From Deltaproteobacteria bacterium HGW-Deltaproteobacteria-15 (GTDB lineage Bacteria; Desulfobacterota; DSM-4660; Desulfatiglandales; HGW-15), in contig PHBH01000013.1 of NCBI GenBank assembly GCA_002840535.1, forward strand, positions 1-64,000: a stretch of DNA of 64,000 bases. The letters run 5' to 3'. Below are positions 7,378-16,380 of this stretch, in pieces. The notes under the pieces are model-generated. The model saw only the letters and a program-made list of their open reading frames with translations. It did not search any database and was not told the DNA's origin. Within the stretch, counting starts at the first letter, position 1, and every line of letters begins with the position of its first letter. The position numbers and the translations under genes were made by a program.

Positions 7378-9582
7378 ATGGAAGAAAGAAAACAAATCCT
7401 GACGGATTGCACCCTCTGTTATCACAGTTGCGGGTGCAGGGTATTCGTGGAAAACGGCAGGGCCGTAAAGGTGGAGGGGCTCGAGTCTCATCCCTTGAAC
7501 AGAGGCGAGCTCTGTCCGAAAGGGGAACACGCCCTGGAGCACATTTACAGCCCCGACCGCTTGAAATACCCCCTGAAACGCACCAAGGGAGGTTTTCGGC
7601 GGATCGGGTGGGACCAGGCCCTGGATGAGATTGCAGAAAGACTGAACCGGCTGAGGGATGAATTCGGTCCGCAGATCCTCGGGGTGTTCAGCGGATCTAT
7701 CGGGGTGGAGAACATGGAGATGGCGGGACTTACCCAGAGGTTCAAGGCTTCCTTCGGATCGCCCAACTTCTTTTCCGTGGAGTCCGTCTGCTACCGTATG
7801 CGGATCCGGACCCGTCAGATCACCTTCGGCAAATACCCCATCGAAGAGCTGGATTCCAAGCTCTACATCCTCTGGGGGCACAACCCGGATGCGTCGGATT
7901 TCCCCCTGAAGCTGGCCCTGGAGAGGAACCTGGCCAAGGGGGCAAAGCTGGTGGTGATCGACCCCAGGCGAATACCCCTTGCTGATCGGGCAGAGATGTA
8001 TCTTCGGATCCGCCCGGGAACGGACGGCGCCATGGCCCTGGCCATGATGAACGTGATCATTACGGAAAAACTCTACGACAAACCCTTTATCGACGCGCAC
8101 GCAGTCGGCTTCGATCGGCTCGTGGAACATGTTTCCCCATACACTCCCGAATGGGCCGAGGAGATCACCTGGGTCCCTGCAGGAGACATCCGAAAGCTTG
8201 CCAGGCTTTTCGCCGGCACCAGGGGCGCATCCATCTACCAGGGAACGTGTACCCAGGATCAGACGGCGAACGGGACCCAGAACAGTCGGGCTTTTTCCAT
8301 CCTGCAGACGATTACCGGAAACATCAATGTGCCGGGCGGGTGGGTGGTCAGTCCCAGGAGTCGTTTCGGGGATGTGGGGTTGGAGGTGGAAGGGACGCCC
8401 CTCGGCGGGGATGAATACCCGTTGTTCTTCGAGGTCTGGGGACGAAAAAGCCCCTATGGGGTTGTCACCATGGTGCCTGAGAGCATACCGGACAAGCTGA
8501 AGGCCTTTTACGTGGTCGGAGGCAATCCCCTGGTCTCCATGCCTGACAGCAATGCCTTCCGGGAGGCATTCAGAAAATTGGACTTACTGGTGGTGCACGA
8601 TATGTTCATGACCGAGACTGCCCGTGAGGCCCATTATGTACTGCCCGCCTGCTCCCATTTGGAGAAATGGGGCGTGGCCTACACCTATAACGTATGCCAT
8701 GCCCTGCCCTACCTGATGCTCCGGAAAAAATGTATCGAACCCCTCCACGAGAGTCGGTCGGAATGGAAGGTTTATACGGAACTGGCAGTGCGGCTGGGAA
8801 TGGGGAAGGATTTTCCCTGGAAGTCGGAGGAAGAGTTGGTCTCCTTCGAGCTGGGTCCATCGGGCCTTCCTTTTCAGTATCTCCTGAATGAGAAGCCTGA
8901 AGGGGACTTCTATCTTGAGAAACAATACGGCACCAGGGAAGGGCTTTTCAGGACGCCGACCCGCAAGATCGAGATCTACAGCGATGCCCTTGAAAAGGTC
9001 GGCTTCAATCCCCTGCCGGACTACAGGGAGCCGGAGCGGAGCCCCTTGCGGGGGAGAAACGGATTCCCCCTGATCCTGTCCACCGGGCACCGGAATTATT
9101 TTTTCACCCACAGCCAGCACCGAAATGTGGAGCCGCTGCGGGAGCAGTCGCCAGAGCCGGAGGCCGAGATCGGACCTGAAACTGCCGTGAGGTTCGGGAT
9201 CGAGGATGGAGAGGTGGCTGCGGTGGAAACGAACCGGGGGAAGATCCGGATGAAAGTCCGTGTAGTGCCTTCCGTGTCAGAGGGGGTGGTGTTCGTACCG
9301 CACGGTTGGCCGGGCGAGGCCAATGCAAACCTTCTCACCGACGCACGGTGCCGCGAGCCGATCCTGGGGTACCCGGATATGAAATCGTTGATGTGCGCCA
9401 TCCGCAAGCTGCCAAGAAAAGAAGAGCAAAAAATCATAAACCTATCTCAGAGAGGTTTGGACCATGAGAACGGCAGAAGAGATATTGGAGGAATACGAGA
9501 AGGGAGATCTTTACAAACGTCTGAACCTGTACCTTCAGTACCGGGACCTGCGCAGCCGGTTCACGCTAATCGACTCGGATGA
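7378..9582 (+). CDS. molybdopterin (Mo/W-bisMGD) oxidoreductase, DMSO reductase superfamily
   Basis: About 734 residues. The N-terminal [4Fe-4S] site is C-x2-C-x3-C (CTLCYHSC) with the fourth cysteine in GELCPKGE. Family landmarks follow: ISWD-like GWDQALDEI, a probable Mo/W-ligand cysteine in ESVCYRMR, GGNPLVSMPD, HYVLPACSHLE, and the C-terminal molydopterin-dinucleotide-binding fold ending near VPHGWPGEANANLL. The start ATG 7378 is chosen because AGGAGGG lies 10 bases upstream. Substrate is unknown; it is closest in style to the thiosulfate/polysulfide-reductase and acetylene-hydratase-like branch. No signal peptide, so cytoplasmic. The last 45 or so residues (after about 9450) lack family likeness and overlap the small ORF at 9464, so a frameshift or overlapping genes near 9450 are possible. 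It is driven by the sigma-54 promoter at 7294. Confidence 0.88.
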   Translation: MEERKQILTDCTLCYHSCGCRVFVENGRAVKVEGLESHPLNRGELCPKGEHALEHIYSPDRLKYPLKRTKGGFRRIGWDQALDEIAERLNRLRDEFGPQILGVFSGSIGVENMEMAGLTQRFKASFGSPNFFSVESVCYRMRIRTRQITFGKYPIEELDSKLYILWGHNPDASDFPLKLALERNLAKGAKLVVIDPRRIPLADRAEMYLRIRPGTDGAMALAMMNVIITEKLYDKPFIDAHAVGFDRLVEHVSPYTPEWAEEITWVPAGDIRKLARLFAGTRGASIYQGTCTQDQTANGTQNSRAFSILQTITGNINVPGGWVVSPRSRFGDVGLEVEGTPLGGDEYPLFFEVWGRKSPYGVVTMVPESIPDKLKAFYVVGGNPLVSMPDSNAFREAFRKLDLLVVHDMFMTETAREAHYVLPACSHLEKWGVAYTYNVCHALPYLMLRKKCIEPLHESRSEWKVYTELAVRLGMGKDFPWKSEEELVSFELGPSGLPFQYLLNEKPEGDFYLEKQYGTREGLFRTPTRKIEIYSDALEKVGFNPLPDYREPERSPLRGRNGFPLILSTGHRNYFFTHSQHRNVEPLREQSPEPEAEIGPETAVRFGIEDGEVAAVETNRGKIRMKVRVVPSVSEGVVFVPHGWPGEANANLLTDARCREPILGYPDMKSLMCAIRKLPRKEEQKIINLSQRGLDHENGRRDIGGIREGRSLQTSEPVPSVPGPAQPVHANRLG

Positions 9583-9676
9583 ACGAGACTCCTCACAGGC
9601 GGTGGTCTCCGGGAGGAAAGCGTCGAGAACCCTGATTGCTGCAGGCGCATGCGCTCCTGGAATGATGAGGTCATGA
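9464..9676 (+). CDS. small acidic protein overlapping the oxidoreductase 3' end
   Basis: 70 residues beginning MRTAEEILEEYEKGDLYKRL. The first 40 residues are strongly helical and charged (EEILEEYEKGDLYKRLNLYL...YRDLRSRF) and look like a real small protein in another frame from the end of the preceding gene. GAGAGG lies about 9 bases before the ATG. The last 25 residues look less natural. It may be an assembly chaperone or small subunit of the oxidoreductase, by position only. The alternative is that the upstream gene has a frameshift and this is its tail. Confidence 0.45.
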   Translation: MRTAEEILEEYEKGDLYKRLNLYLQYRDLRSRFTLIDSDERDSSQAVVSGRKASRTLIAAGACAPGMMRS

Positions 9677-9768
9677 TCATCCCCTGTTGCTGCGGAAGTC
9701 GGGCTGCTCCCAATTGCTTTCAGGGCCGACTCAATAGCAGGAGTATGGGGCTGCCGGTACTTTTTGGA

Positions 9769-9845
9769 GTCATCGCGGCGAAGACCGGGATCCAGGTTCT
9801 TCAAACGGTTGCGAAGACTGGATTCCGGCTTCCGCCGGAATGACG
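9769..9845. repeat. paired palindromic repeat (GTCATcgcgg...GGAATGACG type)
   Basis: Two facing units, 9769-9796 (GTCATCGCGGCGAAGACCGG, then GATCCAGG) and 9818-9845 (CTGGATTCCGGCTTCCGCCG, then GAATGACG), form a long imperfect hairpin. The family is shared with 24270-24346 and 7329-7354. Between 9846 and 9947 a further dyad built on CTTCGTGCTCTTTGTGG / GGAGAGCACAAAGAG is seen. Confidence 0.7.
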
Positions 9846-9947
9846 GCAAGAACCATCGATCGAACCCCCTTCGTGCTCTTTGTGGCGCATTGCGGTTGAA
9901 GACAGATCGTTCTCGCCGCGAAGGACACGGAGAGCACAAAGAGTTGG

Positions 9948-10868
9948 CTATGATGGAATTGCCCCGGATTGTGCCTTCCGGCGCATGCCCGGGAACAAAG
10001 AATCAAGACCCCCTTGGTCTAGAACCGCTAAGTGATGATCGAACATGACCGAGTCCCAGCTTACCAGCATTCCTTTTAAGGGACCCCTGGCTTTTTCCTT
10101 GTTCTTGAAATAGATCCCTTCTTCCACAATGGAGTCTTTTGACCTCCCCTTCTCCAGGCCGGCTCTGATCATGTCCTCTCTCAAGAAGAAGGCTTCGACA
10201 CAGCGGTCGAAAATCCCATCGATATTCTCGTTGAAGAGGCCGTCATGTCCCGTGAGGAGGAGCTTCGGTTTGATGGCCTTTAGACTCAAGAGAGACTCCA
10301 CATAAAGACAAATGTCACAATCCCTGAACCCGTACCAGGGGCCGAAAGGACCGAAGCCGAGATCGCTTGTAAAGAGGATTTTCTCTTTCGGGAAGTAGGC
10401 GGTAGTATGTCCGGGGGAATGGCCGGGGGCCGGAATAAAGTGCATTTTTGTCTTCTTCAGATCCAGGGTGAAGGATCCGTCATAGGTCCTGAATTCCCGG
10501 CATCCTCTGAATTTCAGGGTCTTGAGGACGAACTGCTTCCAGAATTCGGAGCTTGGCGCCAGTCCGGTCATTTCGAGAAAGAAATCGGTCTTTGCCACGT
10601 AATCCTCTTCACCGGAGGGCACGAACAATTCGGCGCCTGAACCGCAGACGAATCCGGCCCACAGGGAATGGTCCAGATGGTAGTGAGACATCAAGGCGAA
10701 ATCCGGCTTTTCAGCAGCCAGCAACTCCCTGGTCGCGATTTCGCCGAAGTTCGTATCGAAAAAGACCTTACCTGAACCGCTGACGATCATCCCCGAGCAC
10801 AGAAAACGGCCGATCTCATTTTCAGGTCGCAGGTATTCAATGTGTTCGGTGATCTTCAAACGTTTCAT
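9948..10868 (-). CDS. MBL-fold metallo-hydrolase
   Basis: 306 residues with the metallo-beta-lactamase fold signature HxHxDH-like SHYHLDHS (metal ligands), a second-site GHSPGHT, and TGHDG near the C-terminal third. Such proteins hydrolyse thioesters, lactones or other esters, or act in flavin-free redox partnerships; the substrate cannot be told. It is transcribed in the same direction as, and just after, the molybdopterin oxidoreductase at 10946, but a hairpin at 10892-10925 separates the two. Three cysteines are scattered (GCREF, DCDICLY) without a clear cluster motif. No signal peptide. Confidence 0.85.
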   Translation of the reverse strand: MKRLKITEHIEYLRPENEIGRFLCSGMIVSGSGKVFFDTNFGEIATRELLAAEKPDFALMSHYHLDHSLWAGFVCGSGAELFVPSGEEDYVAKTDFFLEMTGLAPSSEFWKQFVLKTLKFRGCREFRTYDGSFTLDLKKTKMHFIPAPGHSPGHTTAYFPKEKILFTSDLGFGPFGPWYGFRDCDICLYVESLLSLKAIKPKLLLTGHDGLFNENIDGIFDRCVEAFFLREDMIRAGLEKGRSKDSIVEEGIYFKNKEKARGPLKGMLVSWDSVMFDHHLAVLDQGGLDSLFPGMRRKAQSGAIPS

Positions 10869-10891
10869 CGGAGTTTTCCAGCGGGTAACAA

Positions 10892-10925
10892 AAACCCGCC
10901 CCGCACCATTGTGCGGGACGGGTTT
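10892..10925 (-). terminator. rho-independent-type terminator after the minus-strand oxidoreductase
   Basis: AAACCCGCCCCGCAC (10892-10906) pairs with GTGCGGGACGGGTTT (10911-10925) with a 4-base loop and one mismatch. Read on the minus strand, the stem is followed by TTTTTGTT. It lies 20 bases beyond the stop of the gene at 10946-13024. Confidence 0.7.
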
Positions 10926-10945
10926 GTTGGTTCAATGTCTTGCAG

Positions 10946-13024
10946 CTATGCCGCCTTTCTACCGCCCTCAGCCTTGCTGATCCTGCAAAGCAGGGCCTTC
11001 ATTTCCGTGTAGCCGGTGACGGGATCTCGAGGCTCGAGCTCGGTCAACTCATTCGCATTTGCGATCTCCCAACCGTGAGGAATGCTGAGTATCCCGGGCA
11101 GCAAGTCTTTCGTGGTCTTGGCCTTGATTTCGATCTTTCCCTTGACCGTCTCGATCGTCATCATATCGCCATCGGAAATGCCGTATTTCTTCGCCGTATC
11201 CGGATGGATCTCCGCAAGGGGCTCCGGTGCGGTCTTCTTCAGACTATTGATGCCGCTCACCCTGAGTTGCGTGTGGGTGAATTCGGGAACACGGGTGCCG
11301 GTGGTCAGGATCACCGGATATTTCTCAAAGAGCTCCGGAGTGCTGACCGGGCTCTTGCTCGGCTCCACATGATGGGGAATGGGATCGTACCCGTTTTCAA
11401 GGAGCGTCTCCGAGTAGAGCTCGATCTTCCTCGAGGGGGTGCTGTACCTGCCCTGGACATATTTCTTCTTGGCATAATAGGTTCCCTCGGGATGTTCCTT
11501 GGTCAGCTGTTCCCGGTTCAATCCGCTGGGCGCGAGGAAGAAATCGATGACCTCCTCTTCCGTCTTCCATGGGAAGAACTCGTCATAACCCATCCTCTTC
11601 CCCAGCTCCGTCCACATCTTCCAATCGGGCCAGCTCTCGCCGATGGGCTGGATCACCTGTTTTCGAACCATGGCATAGGGGATGCAGTTCGTGACGCCAT
11701 AGACATATCCGACACCGGCCTTCTCAAGGAACGAGCAGGCCGGAACCACAATGTCTGCCAGCTTGGCCGTGTCGGTCATGAACAGATCGGCCACCATCAT
11801 GAAATCCAGCGCCTTCATTGCTTCCCTGATTCGTGCCGAGTCGGGGAGGGTCACGGCAGGGTTGCCGCCGGTGCAGATCATGCCCTTGATGGGATAGGGC
11901 TTCCCCTTCAAGACGGCGTCGGCAAAAAGCATCTGCTGTCCATAGGGAGAGGTCCGGCCCCAGAAGCGCCTGAAAAGGGGATGCTCGTCGGTTCCGATGG
12001 GGTCGCTGATCTCCGTCATCCTGAGATCTCCCAACCGGATAAAGGGGATGGAAACCCACCCACCGGGGACATCCACGTTTCCTGTGACCGCCATCATGAT
12101 GGCATGGATGCGATTTCCCTGGAAGCCGTTGATATGCTGGTCAATGGAGCAGGTTCCGGGAACGATGCAGGCTGGTTTGGTGGTGGCGAAGATGCGGGCG
12201 ATCTTTCGAATATCGTCGGCAGGGATCCAAGTGATCTCCGATACCTTCTCGGGCGTATACTGTTTCACATGCTCTGCCAGTTTGTCGAATCCCAGGCAGT
12301 ATTTTTCGACAAACTCTTTGTCCTCGAGCCCTTCGGAAATGATCACGTTCAGCATCCCCAGGCAGAGGGCGGTATCCGTTCCCGGTCGGATCTTGATGTG
12401 AATCCCCTTGTCCGCCAACGGGATGCGCTTGGGATCGACCACGATCACCTGTGTCATCGTGCCTTCCTCAATGGCCTTGTAAATCTTGGCGCCGACAGTG
12501 ACCTTGGAGTTGTCCACATTTGTGCCGAACACAATGATGCATTTGGCATTCCAGGGTTCTTCAATCGGGTACCCGCCGAAGGTCATCTGGCGGGCCATGA
12601 TGCGGGAACGAAAACAATTGCCCTCTACCGACAAGAGGTTGGGGGTTCCGTAAACTCCCCGAAAACGCTGGGCAAAAGCCGCCAGCTCGATATTTTCCGT
12701 CCCCATCGAGCCGGTATAGACGGCAAGGGCCCTGGCCCCGTATCTCTCCTTGATCTCCGTAATCTTTGCCGCGGTGGTGTCCAGGGCCTCATCCCAGGAG
12801 ATCCTTTTCCAGCCGGTGTCGGACTTTTTCATGGGGTATTGAAGTCTATCGGGTGAGTAGACCCACTCAACCAGTGCTTCGCCTCTCGGGCAAAGAACCC
12901 CCTCGCTGATGGGATGTTCCTTCATTCCTTCGACCTTGATCAACTTGCCGTCTTCGACAGTTGCCTCTATGCCGCAGCTGTTTATGCACATTATGCAGTC
13001 AGATTTGATGACTTGCCGGGCCAT
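10946..13024 (-). CDS. molybdopterin (Mo/W-bisMGD) oxidoreductase, second copy
   Basis: 692 residues, paralogue of the protein at 7378. The [4Fe-4S] site is C-x2-C-x3-C (CIMCINSC) plus GVLCPRGE. The probable metal-ligand cysteine lies in VEGNCFRSR. Other family marks are WKRISWDEALD, TGGNPAVTLPD, DIVVPACSFLEKAG and the C-terminal IPHGWEIANANEL. It keeps a normal end (LLCRISKAEGGRKAA), unlike its relative. No Tat signal, so cytoplasmic. AAGGAGGATAAGCC before the ATG is a good ribosome binding site. Function is unknown; the conserved cysteine and lack of membrane partner resemble soluble hydratase or hydroxylase members such as acetylene hydratase (inference). Confidence 0.9.
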   Translation of the reverse strand: MARQVIKSDCIMCINSCGIEATVEDGKLIKVEGMKEHPISEGVLCPRGEALVEWVYSPDRLQYPMKKSDTGWKRISWDEALDTTAAKITEIKERYGARALAVYTGSMGTENIELAAFAQRFRGVYGTPNLLSVEGNCFRSRIMARQMTFGGYPIEEPWNAKCIIVFGTNVDNSKVTVGAKIYKAIEEGTMTQVIVVDPKRIPLADKGIHIKIRPGTDTALCLGMLNVIISEGLEDKEFVEKYCLGFDKLAEHVKQYTPEKVSEITWIPADDIRKIARIFATTKPACIVPGTCSIDQHINGFQGNRIHAIMMAVTGNVDVPGGWVSIPFIRLGDLRMTEISDPIGTDEHPLFRRFWGRTSPYGQQMLFADAVLKGKPYPIKGMICTGGNPAVTLPDSARIREAMKALDFMMVADLFMTDTAKLADIVVPACSFLEKAGVGYVYGVTNCIPYAMVRKQVIQPIGESWPDWKMWTELGKRMGYDEFFPWKTEEEVIDFFLAPSGLNREQLTKEHPEGTYYAKKKYVQGRYSTPSRKIELYSETLLENGYDPIPHHVEPSKSPVSTPELFEKYPVILTTGTRVPEFTHTQLRVSGINSLKKTAPEPLAEIHPDTAKKYGISDGDMMTIETVKGKIEIKAKTTKDLLPGILSIPHGWEIANANELTELEPRDPVTGYTEMKALLCRISKAEGGRKAA

Positions 13025-13231
13025 GGCTTATCCTCCTTATATATTGTTGAACCCGAAATTCCTGGCCTCGCTCCAGGCTTTAGCCGGTGTGTGCGAACTT
13101 GCTTGGGAGAGCGCCTCATTCCATTGTAGCCTGTATTTACTTTTACCACGCGTGAAAATATTCGTCAAACGACTTTAATGACTGATTTATCGCTGTTACC
13201 CCCTTCGGGTGTACCGTTACCCCTTTCCTGC

Positions 13232-13260
13232 TTGACGTCGAACTCAAGCTGACATATATT
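13232..13260 (+). promoter_or_regulatory. sigma-70-type promoter
   Basis: TTGACG (13232-13237) and TATATT (13255-13260) are separated by exactly 17 bases, the best housekeeping promoter match seen in the window. It would drive the membrane protein gene at 13319. Confidence 0.6.
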
Positions 13261-13318
13261 CCTTCAGTTTGCCTCCGGATCGGCATGACCTGAGGTTCAA
13301 TTACGTATTGTAGCGGAT

Positions 13319-14863
13319 TTGTCTTCGAGGCATTTTTCCGTGCAGTCTGTGATTCGTCAACGATTGGGAACAAATCGCCACTGGCTCATAGCAGTTCTTC
13401 TCCTTCTGCTTCCCCTATTCGTTTATTCCAGCACCATCTTCTCCAGATTCGGTTTCCGTGACGACTACTCGATTCTTCGGGAGACAAGCGAAGAACCGGG
13501 GAAAGTCATCGCCCTGTGCTCCTCTCACGCACGGCCCCTTTACGGCTGGATGCTCGAAACCTTCTTTTCTCAGATGGACGAAATCGATGACCTCTGGGCA
13601 GGAAGGGCCGTGGGTGCACTCTGCGTTGGAGGGATTGCCGTCCTCCTGTATTTCGCGTTGCTTAAACTCGGCTGGGCATCGATCTGGAGCGCTCTCTTCG
13701 CGGCGTTGATGGCCATGGTTCCGGCAGCGCAGGTAGATGTCTCATGGGCCATCTGCTGGCCCCATGTGGTAAGCGGGCTTTGCGGGATCGCCGGCTTTCT
13801 CGTGGCTGACCGGGGAAGACCGCTTCACCGACTCGCAGGGATTCTCCTGGTGACTGCCGGGGCCCTCACGTATCAGTCAAATTCCCTTTTTTACCTGGTT
13901 CCGGCGGCAGCAGGACTTTTTAGTTACCGAAACCAGCCTCTCCAGTGGCGCATCCGATGGCTGACAACTCATCTTTTTGTGGTTGGAGCGGCGCTTGCGT
14001 CAGCCTTCCTGCTGATGCAGGCTCTTTATGCAGCCAATGTAATCGAACCCCATCGCCTGGTTACCCTGGAAACCGACTTTCTCTCAAAGTTTGACTTCTT
14101 CATCAGCAAACCGTTTGTCAATGCGCTTGCCATGTTCGTGCTGAACGACACCAGAGACGGCATTTCGCACGCTTATGTGGGATTTGCGATGGCCGTCGGG
14201 TTTACCATCCTGGCGGGCGGCTGGGGCGAATTTCTTCAGCGGGGATGGCGTGAAACCGCTTTCTGGGCTTTGTCCCTGGTTGTTCTCTGTATCGGCGCCT
14301 CAGCTCCCACGCTGATTGCAGCTCTCCGCTGGTCGACCTACAGGACCATTTATCCTCTCACAGGGGTCTGCCTGGTCTTTTTCATCCTGGGTCTCTATCA
14401 TCTCGGCGGACTCTTCAGAAGGGGAAGGACATGGCTCGTTCCAGCCGCGCTCGCAGTCATGTTGGCAGTGGCTGCTCCAATGGCTTCGCTGCACGCTTAC
14501 ACCCTTTTCGCCCTTCCGCAGCAGCAGGAACTCGCCATGATCGAGGAAGGGCTCGGCCGACTGAAGCCAAAAGGGGAGTGTACGGTCTTTGTAATCAGGC
14601 CGGACCCGGAAGATGCGCCTGCTCCAGGGTTTTACTCGGATGAGTTCGGGTCCCTGTCCACGGATTCGGACTGGGCTCCGAGGGAGATGCTCAAGCTCGT
14701 TGTGAGGGAGCGGTTTCCCTATCTGCTCGACTTCTACTATCGCGTGAACTTTATCAGCGGGCACCGCCTTCCCATCAGGAAATCATTCGATGTGGTCATC
14801 GATATGAGAAGGTTGCGGGAACTTCGCGAGCAGATTGAGCCTGAAGGAACCCTCCTCTTCTAG
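13319..14863 (+). CDS. multi-pass integral membrane protein, GtrII/glycosyltransferase-like
   Basis: 514 residues with about ten hydrophobic helices (for example WLIAVLLLLLPLFVYSSTIF near residue 22). An early acidic pair in FRDDYSILRE after the first helix recalls the catalytic DD/DE of polyprenyl-phosphate-dependent glucosyltransferases (GtrII/GT-C). The C-terminal 110 residues look soluble and periplasmic. The likeness is structural rather than a firm family match. Translation is taken from TTG 13319; GTG 13340 or 13349 are alternatives. It ends 8 bases from the convergent MFS gene. Confidence 0.65.
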   Translation: MSSRHFSVQSVIRQRLGTNRHWLIAVLLLLLPLFVYSSTIFSRFGFRDDYSILRETSEEPGKVIALCSSHARPLYGWMLETFFSQMDEIDDLWAGRAVGALCVGGIAVLLYFALLKLGWASIWSALFAALMAMVPAAQVDVSWAICWPHVVSGLCGIAGFLVADRGRPLHRLAGILLVTAGALTYQSNSLFYLVPAAAGLFSYRNQPLQWRIRWLTTHLFVVGAALASAFLLMQALYAANVIEPHRLVTLETDFLSKFDFFISKPFVNALAMFVLNDTRDGISHAYVGFAMAVGFTILAGGWGEFLQRGWRETAFWALSLVVLCIGASAPTLIAALRWSTYRTIYPLTGVCLVFFILGLYHLGGLFRRGRTWLVPAALAVMLAVAAPMASLHAYTLFALPQQQELAMIEEGLGRLKPKGECTVFVIRPDPEDAPAPGFYSDEFGSLSTDSDWAPREMLKLVVRERFPYLLDFYYRVNFISGHRLPIRKSFDVVIDMRRLRELREQIEPEGTLLF

Positions 14864-14871
14864 TCACTTCA

Positions 14872-16146
14872 TCATGCCTTCGTCGGCATTCCCGCTCTCT
14901 CCTGCAAGGGCGGTCTGAGCTTAGAGGAAAAAACCGTTCCCAAAAGAGAAATCCCACCGGCAACCAGGAATGGAACAGTGAAAGAACCCGTCTGGTCGGC
15001 GAGGTAGCCGCCCAGGGCCGGACCCACTGCCTGGCCGATCCCAAAGAAGAGAGTGATGAAACCGAGCCCTGCGGGAGCCAGTCGCGGCCCCACGAAATCC
15101 CCTGCAGCCGCTGCCATGATGGTCGGAATACTCCATGCGGTCAGACCGAAGAGAACTGCGGAAAGATAAAACCCGAACTTCACTTTTATCAGGGCGTAGG
15201 CGAGATAGGAAAGCGCCAGAACGAGATAGGCGAGGGCTGCTCCGCGATTTCGGCCAAGCCGGTCGGAGATGCCTCCCCAGATCACGCCGCAGAAGACGCT
15301 GAGCCCCCCAACCATGGCCCAGAGCCCGCCGGCCCATGCCTGGGTCATTCCCATCTCTTTTACAAGATAGGCGGCAAAGAACACCATATAGATGATGTAG
15401 GACGCTCCATAGAAAAAGTAGCACACCCCAAGGTACCAGACCGACCCGATTTTATAGATCTTTCCCCATTCCAGGGAAGAAACCTTGGCCCCTCCGGAAG
15501 CGGCAGCCTTCAGCTCTTCTGCTTTGTCTGCCCCCACCTGTGCCAATCCCTTTTCATCCGGACGGCTTCTTACAAACAGGAAAACGACCCCTGCAATCAC
15601 GAGGACGGCACAACCCAGAAAGTACCAGGAGTAACGCCATCCCTCGGAGCCGAAGGACGACAGGATAGGCGGAACCAGGAGACCGGATATGAGCGTGCCT
15701 GCTCCGATGCCCCCCGACACGATGCCCGTGGCAAAACCGCGCCTCCTCATGGCGAACCAGGCGGACCCCAGCGCCATGGCAGGCACATAAGCGGCGCCGT
15801 TTCCAAGACCGGTGAGAAGCCGCATCGCAAAGGCGTATCCAAAGGATTGCGCAAGCCCCGTCAGGAGCATGGTCAATCCCATGAGAATGAGGGCAAGGGT
15901 AATCACGATTCTTGTGCCGAATCGGGCGGCGAGAAAGCCTCCGATGATGGCCATTGTCAAATACCCGATGAAGTTGCCCGTACCCAGAAGCCCCAACTGC
16001 GTGTAGTCGAACCGGAGGCCGTCTTTCATGGCCGGCAATATGATGGTGTAGGCCATTCGGCCGAACCCGTGAGCGGCAATTGTGGTGAGCATCCCGATGA
16101 AGATGACGATCCAGCCGTAGTGCAGCTTCCCTTCTGTCATGGCCAC
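14872..16146 (-). CDS. MFS transporter
   Basis: 424 residues with 12 predicted membrane helices. It has MFS landmarks: GFLAARFGTRIVITLAL in the loop between helices 2 and 3, a helix-4/5 GLGNGAAYVPAMALGSAWF region, and GISDRLGRNRGAAL between helices 8 and 9. The pattern (MTEGKLHYGWIVIFIGML at the start) is that of YbfB/YjiJ- or OFA-like carriers for organic anions. It is probably cotranscribed with the small membrane protein at 16180-16380 (33 bases upstream). Substrate unknown. Confidence 0.87.
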   Translation of the reverse strand: MAMTEGKLHYGWIVIFIGMLTTIAAHGFGRMAYTIILPAMKDGLRFDYTQLGLLGTGNFIGYLTMAIIGGFLAARFGTRIVITLALILMGLTMLLTGLAQSFGYAFAMRLLTGLGNGAAYVPAMALGSAWFAMRRRGFATGIVSGGIGAGTLISGLLVPPILSSFGSEGWRYSWYFLGCAVLVIAGVVFLFVRSRPDEKGLAQVGADKAEELKAAASGGAKVSSLEWGKIYKIGSVWYLGVCYFFYGASYIIYMVFFAAYLVKEMGMTQAWAGGLWAMVGGLSVFCGVIWGGISDRLGRNRGAALAYLVLALSYLAYALIKVKFGFYLSAVLFGLTAWSIPTIMAAAAGDFVGPRLAPAGLGFITLFFGIGQAVGPALGGYLADQTGSFTVPFLVAGGISLLGTVFSSKLRPPLQERAGMPTKA

Positions 16147-16179
16147 CCCCTCTTCGGCGCTTCTTCAGGATTGTTTGCC

Positions 16180-16380
16180 TTACCGGCCCTTCTTGGTTCT
16201 GATTTCTTCCAGCTCCTTTTTTAGCTTTCTCTTACTCACAAAATCCAGCACGGCCCCGCTGACCAGAAGGCCTGCCATTCCGCCGACGTAGTAGTTGAAC
16301 CACGTCACCTCACTGCCGAATTGAAGACTGACGAGAATGCTGAGTGCTGTCACGAACACGATGAAGAGCAGCGGTTTCAT
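16180..16380 (-). CDS. small membrane protein
   Basis: 66 residues with two hydrophobic segments (PLLFIVFVTALSILVSLQF and YYVGGMAGLLVSGAVLDF) and a basic tail rich in Lys/Arg/Glu. It is first in a probable two-gene unit with the MFS carrier. I do not recognise a family; it may be an accessory subunit of the transporter. Confidence 0.55.
   Translation of the reverse strand: MKPLLFIVFVTALSILVSLQFGSEVTWFNYYVGGMAGLLVSGAVLDFVSKRKLKKELEEIRTKKGR

Noticed and set aside
10940..12856. 638-residue open frame on the plus strand
   Set aside because: Lies wholly antisense to the molybdopterin oxidoreductase at 10946-13024 and has no family likeness; it is an artefact of GC-rich codon use.
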